Source of the DNA: Gammaproteobacteria bacterium
Lineage (GTDB): Bacteria > Pseudomonadota > Gammaproteobacteria > Pseudomonadales > Cellvibrionaceae
Direction of reading: 5' to 3'
Assembly (NCBI GenBank): GCA_021151835.1
Contig: JAGKWO010000006.1
Coordinates: 1-64,000, forward strand
Length of the DNA stretch: 64,000 nucleotides
The notes below the pieces were generated by a model. That model was not told where the DNA came from, did not search any database, and worked only from the letters and a program-made list of their open reading frames with translations. Positions 31,798 to 41,342 of this stretch are shown here, piece by piece; within the stretch, counting starts at the first letter, position 1, and the number at the start of each line of letters is the position of its first letter. The position numbers were made by a program, and so were the translations under genes.

Positions 31798-33873
31798 TTA
31801 GAACGTGAATTTCACTCCCACGTAAACCGAACGAGGTTCACCTGCTTGCAAAATGGCTGCATTGGCAGCGGCTGTGTCGCGCACACTGAACAGTGAAACA
31901 TATTTTTTATCACTGAGATTACGGATTTCCCCGTACACTTCCCAATCCTCATGAGTAAAACCGGTGCGCAGGCCCAGCAAGGTGTAGGAATCAACGGTGT
32001 AGGTATTGTTGAAATCAGCGTAACGTTCATCAATGATATCGAACGTGGGTCCGGCAAAAAATCCCTGATTATTGCGGTAAAGAATTTCCCCTTTGATTGC
32101 ATAACCCGGCGCGGCTGGTAAATCGTTGTTGCCGTAGTAGGGATCATCGTTAAACGAAAACCGGTTGATGGTTACGCTCACTAATGGCTCGATTCGGTGA
32201 CGACTGTTGGCGTCCAGCGAAAAACTTGCACTGATGAGTGATTCAATACCCGCATGAATGGTGTTGTCCATGTTGGTGGAAAGACTGGTTCCCGGCGCAT
32301 TGGGGTCATCGACTGAAAGGATTTCATCTTGCAACCGCGCGTAATAAACAGAAAATTCCCAGCGCCAATAATTGCTGGTGCCAAGTACTTTTTTGCCGCG
32401 TGAACCGACTTCGATGACATTGCCGTGCATTGCTTCAAGGGCTTTGTTGTCCGGGCTGGAATCATCTTCCAGTTCGTAGTTGGTTGGTGCTTCATAAAGG
32501 CGACTGATATTTGCAAAAAGCTCACTACCATTTTCCTGTTGATAGATCACACCGGCGCGTGGGTTGATGCTGTCATAACCGGCATGCGGGTTATAAAGGC
32601 TACCATTTTGTACATTGGTATTTCTTACTTCACGGTTGGCATCAACCGCCTGCACACCGTATACCAGTTTCCAGCGCGGAGCGATTTGCCAGCGATCAAC
32701 CAAAAATAATTCCAGGCTGTCTGCCTCGTTATCAACCCGGGTCATTATATTTTTACGAATACCGGCATCGTGGCTGTAATTCCCGCCGTCAACCGTTGTT
32801 TCACCGTAGTTAAGGCCAACCAATAAATCATGTTCATCCACACGCACATTGTAGCGCAATGACGTTCCCGCATTTTTTTGTTCGGTGTTGATTAGCAAAC
32901 TGAAAAAAGGGCTGGCTACAATCGGGTGATAAAGCGTTTGGTCCTCGTATGAAAAACCAATGGATAAACTACTATCCTGATTGATATCCCACCGGGTTTT
33001 ATTGGCGACACGCCAGGTTTCAACGTTGTACTGGTAATTCCCGGCCACTGCGGCGGGTTGCGCCTGGTAGGGATCTTCCGCAAATTGCGTAGCGGTTAAT
33101 GCGCCCGGTAATTGCTGGTTATTGTCGATGTAAGTGAGGTAGAGGCGGGTTTTTACATCATCATTAAATTGCCAGCCGGCGTTAGCGTAAATACCCTTGC
33201 GGTCCTGTTGGTGGTGCGCGCGAAATCCATCCCAATCTTTTGCTTCTATGGTAATCAAGCCATCGAATGCTTCCGATACTGCTCCGCCAGTAACACGACC
33301 TTGTAATTGGCCATGACTACCGCTGTTAAGGAAAATTTCCGATCCGGTATCGCGTGCAGTTGGCGTCGTAAAATCAATTGCGCCGCCGAGTGTGCTCGCA
33401 CCGTAAGTGAGTGCGTTCGCGCCATGGGCGATGGTCGCGTAACGCGCGGCGAGTGGGTCCATAATGCGATTATGGTTATTACCATCTGCTGCGGTTACAG
33501 GCAATCCATCCTGCAATAATTTAATACCATTACCGTCGTAATTGGTTGCATCAAGATTGGAGCCGCGACTGGAAAAAAAAGTGGAGTCGCCGGTGGCGCC
33601 GCTGGCGGTCCATACACCGGGGACGTAGCGCAACATATCGCCGAGGTTAGCAACGTTGCGCTCATACAAATCGGTATTTTCAATTATTGTCACACCACCG
33701 GGAGTAAGTGCCTGTTCCGCCTCCAGCTCTTTTTTTATTTTTTCGCCCAGCACCAATACTGTTTCGAGGCGGTCATTTGCGGCCAATAAAGTGGTATTGG
33801 TATTTGCAACGGATGTCATTGGAAGACTTAAGCCGGCAAAAATTGCCAGGTATTTTCGCTTGAATAAATACAC
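31798..33873 (-). CDS. TonB-dependent outer-membrane receptor
   Basis: A 691-residue receptor starting at GTG 33873 with AGGA seven bases upstream. A signal peptide ends near residue 24 (TSVAN). The plug domain has GVTIIENTDLYERNVANLGDMLRYVPGVW and a GANALTYGASTLGGAIDF stretch. A 22-strand barrel follows, ending with the aromatic C-terminus VGVKFTF needed for outer-membrane assembly. It resembles FecA/siderophore-type receptors, but the ligand cannot be told; in polysaccharide degraders such receptors also import oligosaccharides. No N-terminal signalling domain or FecIR pair is present. No partner transporter gene is adjacent. Confidence 0.92.
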   Translation of the reverse strand: MYLFKRKYLAIFAGLSLPMTSVANTNTTLLAANDRLETVLVLGEKIKKELEAEQALTPGGVTIIENTDLYERNVANLGDMLRYVPGVWTASGATGDSTFFSSRGSNLDATNYDGNGIKLLQDGLPVTAADGNNHNRIMDPLAARYATIAHGANALTYGASTLGGAIDFTTPTARDTGSEIFLNSGSHGQLQGRVTGGAVSEAFDGLITIEAKDWDGFRAHHQQDRKGIYANAGWQFNDDVKTRLYLTYIDNNQQLPGALTATQFAEDPYQAQPAAVAGNYQYNVETWRVANKTRWDINQDSSLSIGFSYEDQTLYHPIVASPFFSLLINTEQKNAGTSLRYNVRVDEHDLLVGLNYGETTVDGGNYSHDAGIRKNIMTRVDNEADSLELFLVDRWQIAPRWKLVYGVQAVDANREVRNTNVQNGSLYNPHAGYDSINPRAGVIYQQENGSELFANISRLYEAPTNYELEDDSSPDNKALEAMHGNVIEVGSRGKKVLGTSNYWRWEFSVYYARLQDEILSVDDPNAPGTSLSTNMDNTIHAGIESLISASFSLDANSRHRIEPLVSVTINRFSFNDDPYYGNNDLPAAPGYAIKGEILYRNNQGFFAGPTFDIIDERYADFNNTYTVDSYTLLGLRTGFTHEDWEVYGEIRNLSDKKYVSLFSVRDTAAANAAILQAGEPRSVYVGVKFTF

Positions 33874-34086
33874 GGGAATGTCCTGCGGGTTGAATTATTG
33901 TGATTGTCAAAGGGCAGGGAAGCCTACTACAGCCATGGCTACGCATGGATGTGACAAAAGGTCGCAGGGCACAATCAGGAGTAATACCAATAATTAAAAA
34001 TTTGAATTTTCTGCACTGGAAAATTAATTAAAACGGTATGTGCAAAAGCAGTTATGAGCATCCGCTCATAACTGCGCGATAAAAAA

Positions 34087-35562
34087 TTAAGGAATGAGTT
34101 CAACCTTTATTGAATGCACATTGTCATTCAGTGCGCCTACGTAAGCAATGTCTGATGTGTATTGCACTCCGGCACCGGATAGATCGCTGCTGGTATAAAG
34201 CGTTACGCGATAACCGGGCGGAACCGTTACCGAAGACACGCCCGAATTTGCGCTGTTTGGATCAAACCAGGAGCCGGGTGCGCCGCGCACCGTTAAATCG
34301 GAGGGGCGATATTCACCAACATCCAGTTTGAGCGCCAGTCCACCAAAATTTGCGTGCTCATAAACAACAATGCCTTGCGTGGCAGGCAATGGTGCCGGTT
34401 GCTCGTTGTAAAGCGCCCCTTTTTCAACAGAATAGAAATACCACAAGTGGTCCACGTCATAACCGGTCCATTGCACCCAGATGTTGTTGGTGTATTGTCC
34501 ACTGCGAAGTAGTTGATCCAATTGATCAACGCGCGAACTTCCCCCACCGGCGTAGTTTGCATCTATCCATTGCAGGAAACTCGCTGCGACACCGTAACCA
34601 TTGGAATAATGTTGGCCGTAACGATATTGCTGCAATGACCAGCCAATGTTGCTCAAGCCGTATTCGTTTCGCACAAAATCAGCGATCCCTTCGGTTAACC
34701 AGCCGGGAACATTACCAAACGAATACGCCTGGATAATGTGCATTCCTTCGTGAACCATAATATCGGTATCGTGCGGGTAATCGAGCATCCACTGTCTTTT
34801 TACGGTGATGCGATCTCCGCCAGCGTAAGCGGGTGGATCTATATCGCGTATATCCAGATATACAGTTTGCGGTGCGTTTTGATTAAAGCGTGCAAATAAT
34901 TGCGGATACACGGTGTGGAATGTACACACCAGATTATTTAGCGTGCCGTTATTAAATGCTCCTTCAACGCTAACGATCAAATTAATATTGCTGTGGCATC
35001 CGCTTACCGGTTGGCCGGAAAAACGCAAATTATCAACAATCACTGCGTTATTTGTCGTAGGTACGCTCAACACCAGTTTTATTACCAGATCGGAATAATT
35101 TTGTTTCAGCGCTGTTTCAATATTGGCGGGGATGGGAATAGTAAGTTTATGAAAAGTATTGGCAGATAAATTGGACAGGTTAGCAGAACCAACCCACGCG
35201 CTATAAAGCCCGAGTGTTGGGCTGGAAACAGACAGTTGAACTTGTCCCCAGGAAAATACGGTGGGAAGTTGCACATCAATTTCAAATTCCTGCGACACAT
35301 TTGACTGTGTGGATAATGGTGCAGAACTTAATTGTGTATAGGAAAAATTGCTGATAGCGATAGCGCTGTTACCCTGTGAATGTACATTGGTATTTGCAAT
35401 AGTTCCTGAATTGGCTGACCAATACTGGGTTGACTCAAAACCCAATATGTCGGTTTGGGTTTGCGCTACTACCACAGGTGCCATACTACTGATGAGCGTC
35501 AAGCCTGATAAATATTTTAATAGCCGTTGTTTTGAAAATAATGTGCGAATGGGGTACATCAT
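34087..35562 (-). CDS. Secreted HExxH peptidase-like protein with crystallin tail
   Basis: A 491-residue exported protein. ATG 35562 has GGAGAG just upstream; a frame start four codons earlier has no site. After a signal peptide (ends near residue 34, VVAQ) comes a beta-sandwich region with FWEST-like carbohydrate-binding character (about 40-200), then a Basic Secretory Protein-like peptidase domain with HEGMHIIQ (HExxH) and GWLTEGIADFVR about 20 residues later. The C-terminus (about 395-491) is a beta/gamma-crystallin-like fold: GIVVYEHANFGGLALKLDVG and VTLYTSSDLSG. BSP proteins are zinc-peptidase-like; activity is inferred from the intact HExxH. Confidence 0.75.
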   Translation of the reverse strand: MMYPIRTLFSKQRLLKYLSGLTLISSMAPVVVAQTQTDILGFESTQYWSANSGTIANTNVHSQGNSAIAISNFSYTQLSSAPLSTQSNVSQEFEIDVQLPTVFSWGQVQLSVSSPTLGLYSAWVGSANLSNLSANTFHKLTIPIPANIETALKQNYSDLVIKLVLSVPTTNNAVIVDNLRFSGQPVSGCHSNINLIVSVEGAFNNGTLNNLVCTFHTVYPQLFARFNQNAPQTVYLDIRDIDPPAYAGGDRITVKRQWMLDYPHDTDIMVHEGMHIIQAYSFGNVPGWLTEGIADFVRNEYGLSNIGWSLQQYRYGQHYSNGYGVAASFLQWIDANYAGGGSSRVDQLDQLLRSGQYTNNIWVQWTGYDVDHLWYFYSVEKGALYNEQPAPLPATQGIVVYEHANFGGLALKLDVGEYRPSDLTVRGAPGSWFDPNSANSGVSSVTVPPGYRVTLYTSSDLSGAGVQYTSDIAYVGALNDNVHSIKVELIP

Positions 35563-35880
35563 ACCGCTCTCCATTGGTCAGGTATTGATTAAGAATCGAA
35601 TTAAATAGTTGCTCGCGCCAGTAAGGTCTACCGGTGAGCGAGTCGGGCGATAATCGGATAGCTGTGTGACAAAAAGAAGATTAAAAACAGATTGGTTAAA
35701 AATTTTGTCGGCTGAATTGCTATGCAATGTCGTTATTTTTTGTAATTTTTTTTGCACATATTTTTGCGCCGATGGAAGTCACAAAAGTACAAACTTTTAC
35801 ATCAATTTTCTTAATGGAATTTTTAAAAAAATTATGATGGCAATAAGCGGCCAACTGCGTATTGGCGAGGAGTGAAAATA
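35563..35880. other. Intergenic region upstream of the peptidase-like gene
   Basis: About 320 AT-rich bases holding the promoter of the minus-strand peptidase-like gene. A plus-strand frame at 35666-35875 has no ribosome site, is full of Phe and Lys codons typical of AT-rich noise, and is not called. Confidence 0.45.
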
Positions 35881-36147
35881 TTACCGTAACTGGCTATCTT
35901 TGCTGCCACGGCGATTGATCGGGGAGTAAATTGTTTCTTCCTTGTCATGCTCTTTCTGGCATTTCACACATAAACGCACACCGGGAATCGCTTTGCGGCG
36001 GGCTTCCGGAATAGGGGCTTCACATTCTTCGCAATAGCGAAGGCTCTCGCCTTCAGGAATACGACTGCGTGCTTGCTGCACCGCATCTTCAATGCTGGCG
36101 TCGATTTGATCCTGAACGGCGCCGTCGCGTGTCCAACCACCAGCCAT
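35881..36147 (-). CDS. DksA/TraR-type zinc-finger protein
   Basis: An 88-residue protein with the C4 zinc finger CEEC and CVKC spaced by about 17 residues (YCEECEAPIPEARRKAIPG), the TraR/DksA C-terminal signature. An N-terminal helix, QDQIDASIEDAVQQARSRI, precedes it. Small stand-alone members like E. coli YbiI lack the long coiled coil of DksA and have no firmly known role; binding to the RNA polymerase secondary channel is possible. It is transcribed alone. Confidence 0.88.
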   Translation of the reverse strand: MAGGWTRDGAVQDQIDASIEDAVQQARSRIPEGESLRYCEECEAPIPEARRKAIPGVRLCVKCQKEHDKEETIYSPINRRGSKDSQLR

Positions 36148-36303
36148 AGGTTAATCCTCTCGTTTGTCGGTGTGGTTAATTAAGGCATTGTTACAAATTG
36201 GGTTGCGGGGACTAATTAAAGTTCAATCCGGTTTTTGGCGGTGAGTTTTTTTTGCGCGCAACAGGCAGGGTTGGTTACATCATTCATTGGTATTGGGAAG
36301 AAA

Positions 36304-36331
36304 AAAAACGGCAACATAAGTTGCCGTTTTT
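36304..36331. terminator. Terminator of the LPMO gene
   Basis: A perfect 12-bp inverted repeat, AAAAACGGCAAC and its complement, with an ATAA loop. It lies 32 bases beyond the minus-strand LPMO stop and ends in T on either strand. Confidence 0.9.
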
Positions 36332-36362
36332 ATTTATGTAAAATCCTTTTTAATATTGATTT

Positions 36363-37544
36363 TTATTGGCAGCTACGTACCAGTGCCCAGGCATTGGTCC
36401 ATGCCCAGCCAGTGCCAGGAGCATAAGCGCCGCCTTGTGAACACCAGCCACTCACGGTGCAACGATATTCACTGCCGCCATTTTGTACCAAGGCATTATT
36501 TGCATAACTTGCGCCGTTAACATACGCAGGTGATGTGCAATTACCAGTGGAAACTGATGATGACGAACGTGAACTGCTGGTCGCTACAATTGATGAGCTT
36601 GCAACAACGCTGGAAGAAACACTCGAACCGCCTTCGCTACATGCGCCTAAATCCAGCCAGTAGTTATATTGGCCGGAAGTGAGTGCTGGATCATTGCCTT
36701 GTGTCCAATAGTTAGCAGAGTAGCGACGGTTGTTGTGTTGCACTTGCTGTGGATTGGTGTAGGCAGTGTTGGCATTCCAGGTTGGTAAACCGGCACAAGT
36801 ATTGTTGGAAATACTTGAAGAGGTGGTAACAACGGAAGACGAGCTGGATACCACTGACACCGAGGATGGCGCTGATGAACTGCTGGTTGGTGTGCCGTAA
36901 ACCACATCAATACATTGATAGAAAGCTTCCGGTGCATCAGCCACTGGATCGCGCTGCCAAATACTGTAAACAATGTGACGACCGGTACGCTGTGGCAGAT
37001 TCACAATGTGAGTAGATGTTTGTTCGCGATCTGCAGGTGCAGATTGATGGATTTGCTCAAGGTCAGACCACTTCAATGGTGCTGCGCCTGGATTAAATCC
37101 TTGCTTGGTGATGTAGTAACGGAAGTATTTGGTTTTGTGCGCAGCAGTGTTGGTCCAGATAAATGCACGTGGACCCGCGCTAACGGTTGTTGCACCCCAA
37201 TCATTTCGTGCGAGGTTTAATCCATTCATGCTGCCAATATTGGCGCCGCACAATTTACCATCCGGAATCAGGTTTTGGTGATTGTCATTAGCACCGCCAA
37301 TACCGATTGATTGCGGTTCATATTGACTTGAATTGCCGGCAGCAGCTGCGGCAACACATGCAGGTGAACTACCACCGCCCTGGGCTGAGGTACACAGGAA
37401 TGCGCGGCTTTTAGGGCTGGAAACATAGCCGTGTGCACTTACTTCTACTGTGCTTAATAACGCTGCAGCACCAAATAATGCAGACAAACCAATTGCTTTA
37501 AATGATTTAACACGCGAAACGGGTTGATTATTAGTTATGGCCAC
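36363..37544 (-). CDS. lpmo10A: Lytic polysaccharide monooxygenase AA10-CBM5-CBM73
   Basis: A 393-residue secreted copper enzyme that oxidatively cleaves crystalline polysaccharide, most likely chitin. The GTG at 37542-37544 is preferred because GGAG lies seven bases upstream; ATGs seven and five codons earlier lack a site. The signal peptide ends VEVSA and leaves an N-terminal His (HGYVSSPKSRA), which with the second His (TNTAAHKTK) forms the copper histidine brace. A serine linker, a CBM5 chitin-binding module (WNANTAYTNPQQVQ, YWTQGNDP), another serine linker and a CBM73 module (GGSEYRCTVSGWC) follow. This order matches Cellvibrio japonicus LPMO10A, the basis for the symbol. Confidence 0.93.
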   Translation of the reverse strand: MAITNNQPVSRVKSFKAIGLSALFGAAALLSTVEVSAHGYVSSPKSRAFLCTSAQGGGSSPACVAAAAAGNSSQYEPQSIGIGGANDNHQNLIPDGKLCGANIGSMNGLNLARNDWGATTVSAGPRAFIWTNTAAHKTKYFRYYITKQGFNPGAAPLKWSDLEQIHQSAPADREQTSTHIVNLPQRTGRHIVYSIWQRDPVADAPEAFYQCIDVVYGTPTSSSSAPSSVSVVSSSSSVVTTSSSISNNTCAGLPTWNANTAYTNPQQVQHNNRRYSANYWTQGNDPALTSGQYNYWLDLGACSEGGSSVSSSVVASSSIVATSSSRSSSSVSTGNCTSPAYVNGASYANNALVQNGGSEYRCTVSGWCSQGGAYAPGTGWAWTNAWALVRSCQ

Positions 37545-37928
37545 TTTCACTCTCCACATTTTCAAAATGATGTGTTAATGGATTTGGCGATTGACAACAT
37601 TGTCACTCGCAAATAACTGCGTTAAAACGAATAAAAACTCCATTCATGTCATGCAATTGAAATTTTCATTCGGACCATGAGTCTACGGTGCTTCAAATAA
37701 AACACCAGTCTGACTTTTCGCTTTTACCCCGGTTTTGCGTTCGACTTTCGGATGAAAAAAAACGCACTCACCTGAATGAAGTTTTATGCGTCACAGGAGG
37801 AGAAAAAGTTCACAAATGACTGGATAGGAATGTGGACAGTAGGGTGTTCAGATATCGGCGAGGCATGCAGGCGCGAACTTCCGGTGTAGGGAAACATCAC
37901 AGATTGGAGACTTGTACGGAGGTGCGCC
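37545..37928. other. Intergenic region upstream of the LPMO
   Basis: A divergent gap of about 380 bases containing the LPMO promoter and that of the small gene at 37929. I did not find the conserved cellulase promoter blocks here, which suggests a different regulator. No strong hairpin was seen. Confidence 0.5.
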
Positions 37929-38180
37929 ATGTCATCATCAACACATTCAACCGATATTCCAGCAAATTTACCGACCCGCCATGAGCAACATCTCGAGGAT
38001 CGTCAAACTGGCGGTGATCAAACCGATGAACTGTTTATTAATAATCCCGATCATCCGCTCAAAGCAACGCAACGCGGAAACCAGGTCCAGGAGATAGAGT
38101 ATGTTGAAGGCCAGGACCAAAAGCCCCGGCAAAACCCGGCCGAGCAAATACCGGATGATGTAAATACCCGTCAGCGCTAG
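37929..38180 (+). CDS. 83-residue disordered hydrophilic protein
   Basis: The ATG at 37929 has a near-perfect GGAGGTGCGCC site. The product has no hydrophobic core and is rich in Gln, Asn, Asp, Glu and Pro (PRQNPAEQIPDDVNTRQR at the end). It resembles the acidic disordered protein at 9541 in style. No family is recognised. Disordered, hydrophilic proteins with strong initiation signals are often stress proteins, but nothing here shows that directly. Confidence 0.6.
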   Translation: MSSSTHSTDIPANLPTRHEQHLEDRQTGGDQTDELFINNPDHPLKATQRGNQVQEIEYVEGQDQKPRQNPAEQIPDDVNTRQR

Positions 38181-38269
38181 TGTGGTTTAGACGCCCATGA
38201 ATTGAACAATCGCGCGTGGACCAAGCCGTGGCTAGGTGCTGGATGGTTACCAAAATGACATCCACAGAG

Positions 38270-38291
38270 TTATCCACAGGTTCTGTGGATA
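38270..38291. promoter_or_regulatory. DnaA-box-like palindrome
   Basis: TATCCACAG, a GTT loop and CTGTGGATA form a perfect 9-bp inverted repeat. The left arm with its flank reads TTATCCACA, an exact match to the DnaA box consensus TTATNCACA; the right arm on the other strand is CTATCCACA. A third partial copy, CATCCACAG, lies 12 bases upstream. No replication gene is near, so this is not proposed as the origin. Confidence 0.45.
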
Positions 38292-38347
38292 GTCGTTTTA
38301 TCGTCGTTTAACGCATTCCTCTCATAAAGAGCTCCTTTCATAAAGAA

Positions 38348-38377
38348 AAAGGCGGGCACAGTATTTGCTCCGCCTTT
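38348..38377 (+). terminator. Hairpin downstream of the small disordered gene
   Basis: AAAGGCGG (38348-38355) pairs with CCGCCTTT (38370-38377) around a 14-base loop and is followed by TGTT. It is a probable but weak terminator for the gene at 37929. Confidence 0.5.
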
Positions 38378-38726
38378 GTTAACAGCTCTTTATAACCCGA
38401 CAACGGTCTATTCGATATCACGACATATTGGCGGAAATCCGGCGCCGGCGGGTAAATTTGCCTTTCCCGCAAGTGAAACGGCATTAAATTTACGATTTTT
38501 ATCGATTACACCGGGTTGCATTGCTTCAGTGCGCTTGCATAGATTCGTGCACCTTTGTAATCTGCGCGGCCGCCCGGAAGCCCGAATAATCCTAAGGATC
38601 GGGCCGACGGATAGTGATCCAATCATCATTTTTTACCCTTTGGCCAGAGTGATGGCGTAGAATGCCGCCCGCTTTTGGTGATTCGTCTGTGCGTTTTTTA
38701 ATCCCTCGATTTGTTGGAGAAGCCTA
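38378..38726. other. Intergenic region upstream of ppc
   Basis: About 350 bases forming the ppc promoter and leader. No open frame here has a ribosome site. No known riboswitch core could be recognised by eye. Confidence 0.45.
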
Positions 38727-41342
38727 ATGTTAAAGCTGCCTGAGACCCTGCGCGAAAATGTCCGCCTGCTGGGAGAACTTCTGGGTGAAACCATCCACGC
38801 CCATGAAGGTGAAGAGCTGTTTTCCAAGGTTGAAGGTATTCGCAAACTGGGTAAGGCAATTACCAAAGCTGAACATGGCGATTCTGCTCCCCTGGTGAGC
38901 ATGCTGAGCAGCTTGAACGATCAGGATATCCTCCCGATTGTCCGCGCGTTTAACCAATTCCTGAACCTGGCCAATATTGCGGATCAGGAATATTTCTCCA
39001 GCGCTGAAGCCGAGCGTGAAGACAGCTTGCAAACGATGATCCAGGAATTTTCACGGGCCCACGGCAAAGGCGCGCTCACTGAAATTATCAATAAGTTGCG
39101 GATTGAGCTGGTTCTGACCGCACATCCAACAGAAGTAACCCGTCGCACCCTGATTCGCAAATACGACCAGATCGTAGATACCCTGGCTGATCGCCAGAAC
39201 GGCAGTTTGCTTACCTTCGAACAGGACAAGTTGCGTGGCCGTTTGCATCGACTGGTGGAAGAGATCTGGTCTACCGATGAAATCCGGACCACTCGCCCGA
39301 CGGCGGTTGATGAAGCCAAATGGGGTTTTGCCGTAATCGAAAACAGCTTGTGGCAAGCGGTTCCCGACTTTATTCGCCACCTTGATCGCATGTGTTCCCG
39401 CCATTTGGGCGAGTCGTTGCCAGTGGATATCCGCCCCATCAAGTTCTATTCGTGGATGGGCGGTGACCGCGATGGCAACCCCAATGTGACCCACAAAATT
39501 ACCCGTGAAGTGTTGTTGTTAGGCCGCTGGATGGCGGCTGAATTGTATTCGCGCGACATCTACAGCCTGGGCGGTGACCTGAGTATGAGCGAAGCGAGTG
39601 AAGAACTGCGCGCGCTTTATCCGGACAGCGTTACTCCCTATCGCGATGCGATGTACGATTTGCGCCGCCGTATCCAATCCACCCTTGAGTGGGCTGAAGC
39701 GCGCTTGCAAGGCCGCGCCGTGGAAGTACCTGCCGATCTGATTACCAGTCGCGAAGATTTATTGTCGCCGTTGATGTTGTGTTTCCGTTCGCTCAATGCC
39801 GTGGGTTTGCCGCATATCGCCAATGGTCCGCTGGTTGACACTATCCGTCGTATCCACTGCTTCGGGATTAACCTGGTGCCGCTGGATATCCGCCAGGACG
39901 GCGATCGCCACGTGCAGGCGATTGATGAATTGGTCCAATACCTTGGCCTTGGCGATTACCGCGCCTGGTCTGAAGAAGAGCGCCAGGCGTTTCTGCTGGA
40001 ATCATTAACCAGCAAGCGTCCATTGTTGCCATCTGTGTGGCCGATGAGCGATGAGACTGCAGAAGTGTTGGCGACCTGCCGCATCGTGGCGCAAGAGCCG
40101 CGTGAGATCCTGTCCCACTACATTATTTCCATGGCCCAGCAGCCATCTGACGTGCTCGCTGTTGCGCTCCTGTTAAAAGAATGTGGCATGACCTGGAATA
40201 TGCCAATTGTGCCGTTGTTTGAAACCCTGGATGACCTGGATCGTGCTCCTGTCGTGATGGAGCGCTTGTGGGATCTGGAGTGGTACCAGCACTATTCTGC
40301 CCACCAGCAAACGGTCATGATCGGTTATTCCGATTCGGCCAAAGATGCCGGTAAACTCGCGGCGACCTGGGCGCAGTACAAAGCGCAGGAAAAACTGGTC
40401 GCACTGGCTGATAAATTCGGTGTATCCCTGGTGTTGTTCCATGGTCGCGGCGGTACCGTTGGCCGTGGCGGTGGTCCGGTTGAGAAAGCGATGGCTTCAC
40501 AGCCGCCCGGATCGGTAAAAGGCCGCATCCGTGTGACTGAGCAAGGTGAGATGATCCGCTATAAATTTGGTCTGCCGCGAGTAGCGTTTAGCAGTTTATC
40601 CTCTTATGTCGTGGCAACGTTGCGCGCGACCATGTCGCCCAATGCTGCTCCCAAAGATGAATGGCGCGACCTGATTGAGCGTATGGGTAAAGCCAGCCTT
40701 GAGGCTTACCGCAGTGTGGTACGCGGCCATAAAGACTTCGTACCTTACTTCCGCAACCTGACGCCAGAACAGGAATTAAGCTTGCTGGCACTGGGTAGCC
40801 GCCCGGCCAAACGCAAATCGACCGGTGGTGTAGAAAGCTTGCGGGCCATTCCCTGGGTATTTGCGTGGACGCAAGTCCGTTTGAACCTGCCTGCCTGGCT
40901 GGGTACTCGTCAATCGTTCGAATATGCATTGGAAAATGACCCGGCGTTGCTGGAAGACATGGTCAGCAACTGGCCGTTCTTCTCCAGTTTCCTTGATTTG
41001 CTTGAGATGGTCATTGGTAAAGCGGATGGTCCCATCTGTACCTACTACGAGGAGCAATTGGTTCCGGTTGAATACCGCGGCCTGGGGCAGGAGTTGCGCG
41101 GTGACCTGAAAGCATTGGAAGGCCTGATTAACAAGATGAAGAAACAGGACACGCTGCTGGCCGATGACCCGATGTTGCGCCAGTCGCTGGAAGTGCGTAA
41201 GCCTTATGTTGATCCGCTGAATTATCTGCAAGCAGAGTTGCTCAAGCGTTATCGCAGCAGCGAAACCATCAGCCCTGACCTTGAGCGCGCCCTGAAAGTG
41301 ACCATGGCGGGTATTGCGGCAGGCATGCGCAACACAGGTTGA
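38727..41342 (+). CDS. ppc: Phosphoenolpyruvate carboxylase
   Basis: An 871-residue cytoplasmic enzyme of normal length that makes oxaloacetate from PEP and bicarbonate, refilling the TCA cycle. Both family signatures are intact: VLTAHPTEVTRR near residue 130 with the catalytic His, and MIGYSDSAKDAGKLA near 530. The mobile glycine-rich loop FHGRGGTVGRGGGP and the C-terminal SxxxAxGMRNTG end are present. A GGAGA site precedes ATG 38727. The gene is transcribed alone and is a housekeeping gene unrelated to the operon that follows. Confidence 0.98.
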   Translation: MLKLPETLRENVRLLGELLGETIHAHEGEELFSKVEGIRKLGKAITKAEHGDSAPLVSMLSSLNDQDILPIVRAFNQFLNLANIADQEYFSSAEAEREDSLQTMIQEFSRAHGKGALTEIINKLRIELVLTAHPTEVTRRTLIRKYDQIVDTLADRQNGSLLTFEQDKLRGRLHRLVEEIWSTDEIRTTRPTAVDEAKWGFAVIENSLWQAVPDFIRHLDRMCSRHLGESLPVDIRPIKFYSWMGGDRDGNPNVTHKITREVLLLGRWMAAELYSRDIYSLGGDLSMSEASEELRALYPDSVTPYRDAMYDLRRRIQSTLEWAEARLQGRAVEVPADLITSREDLLSPLMLCFRSLNAVGLPHIANGPLVDTIRRIHCFGINLVPLDIRQDGDRHVQAIDELVQYLGLGDYRAWSEEERQAFLLESLTSKRPLLPSVWPMSDETAEVLATCRIVAQEPREILSHYIISMAQQPSDVLAVALLLKECGMTWNMPIVPLFETLDDLDRAPVVMERLWDLEWYQHYSAHQQTVMIGYSDSAKDAGKLAATWAQYKAQEKLVALADKFGVSLVLFHGRGGTVGRGGGPVEKAMASQPPGSVKGRIRVTEQGEMIRYKFGLPRVAFSSLSSYVVATLRATMSPNAAPKDEWRDLIERMGKASLEAYRSVVRGHKDFVPYFRNLTPEQELSLLALGSRPAKRKSTGGVESLRAIPWVFAWTQVRLNLPAWLGTRQSFEYALENDPALLEDMVSNWPFFSSFLDLLEMVIGKADGPICTYYEEQLVPVEYRGLGQELRGDLKALEGLINKMKKQDTLLADDPMLRQSLEVRKPYVDPLNYLQAELLKRYRSSETISPDLERALKVTMAGIAAGMRNTG

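Noticed and set aside
35666..35875. 69-residue plus-strand frame
   Set aside because: No ribosome site, AT-driven composition and overlap with the promoter region of the peptidase-like gene.
38259..38291. Replication origin
   Set aside because: Only two or three boxes, no dnaA, dnaN or AT-rich unwinding region nearby, and no replication genes in the window.
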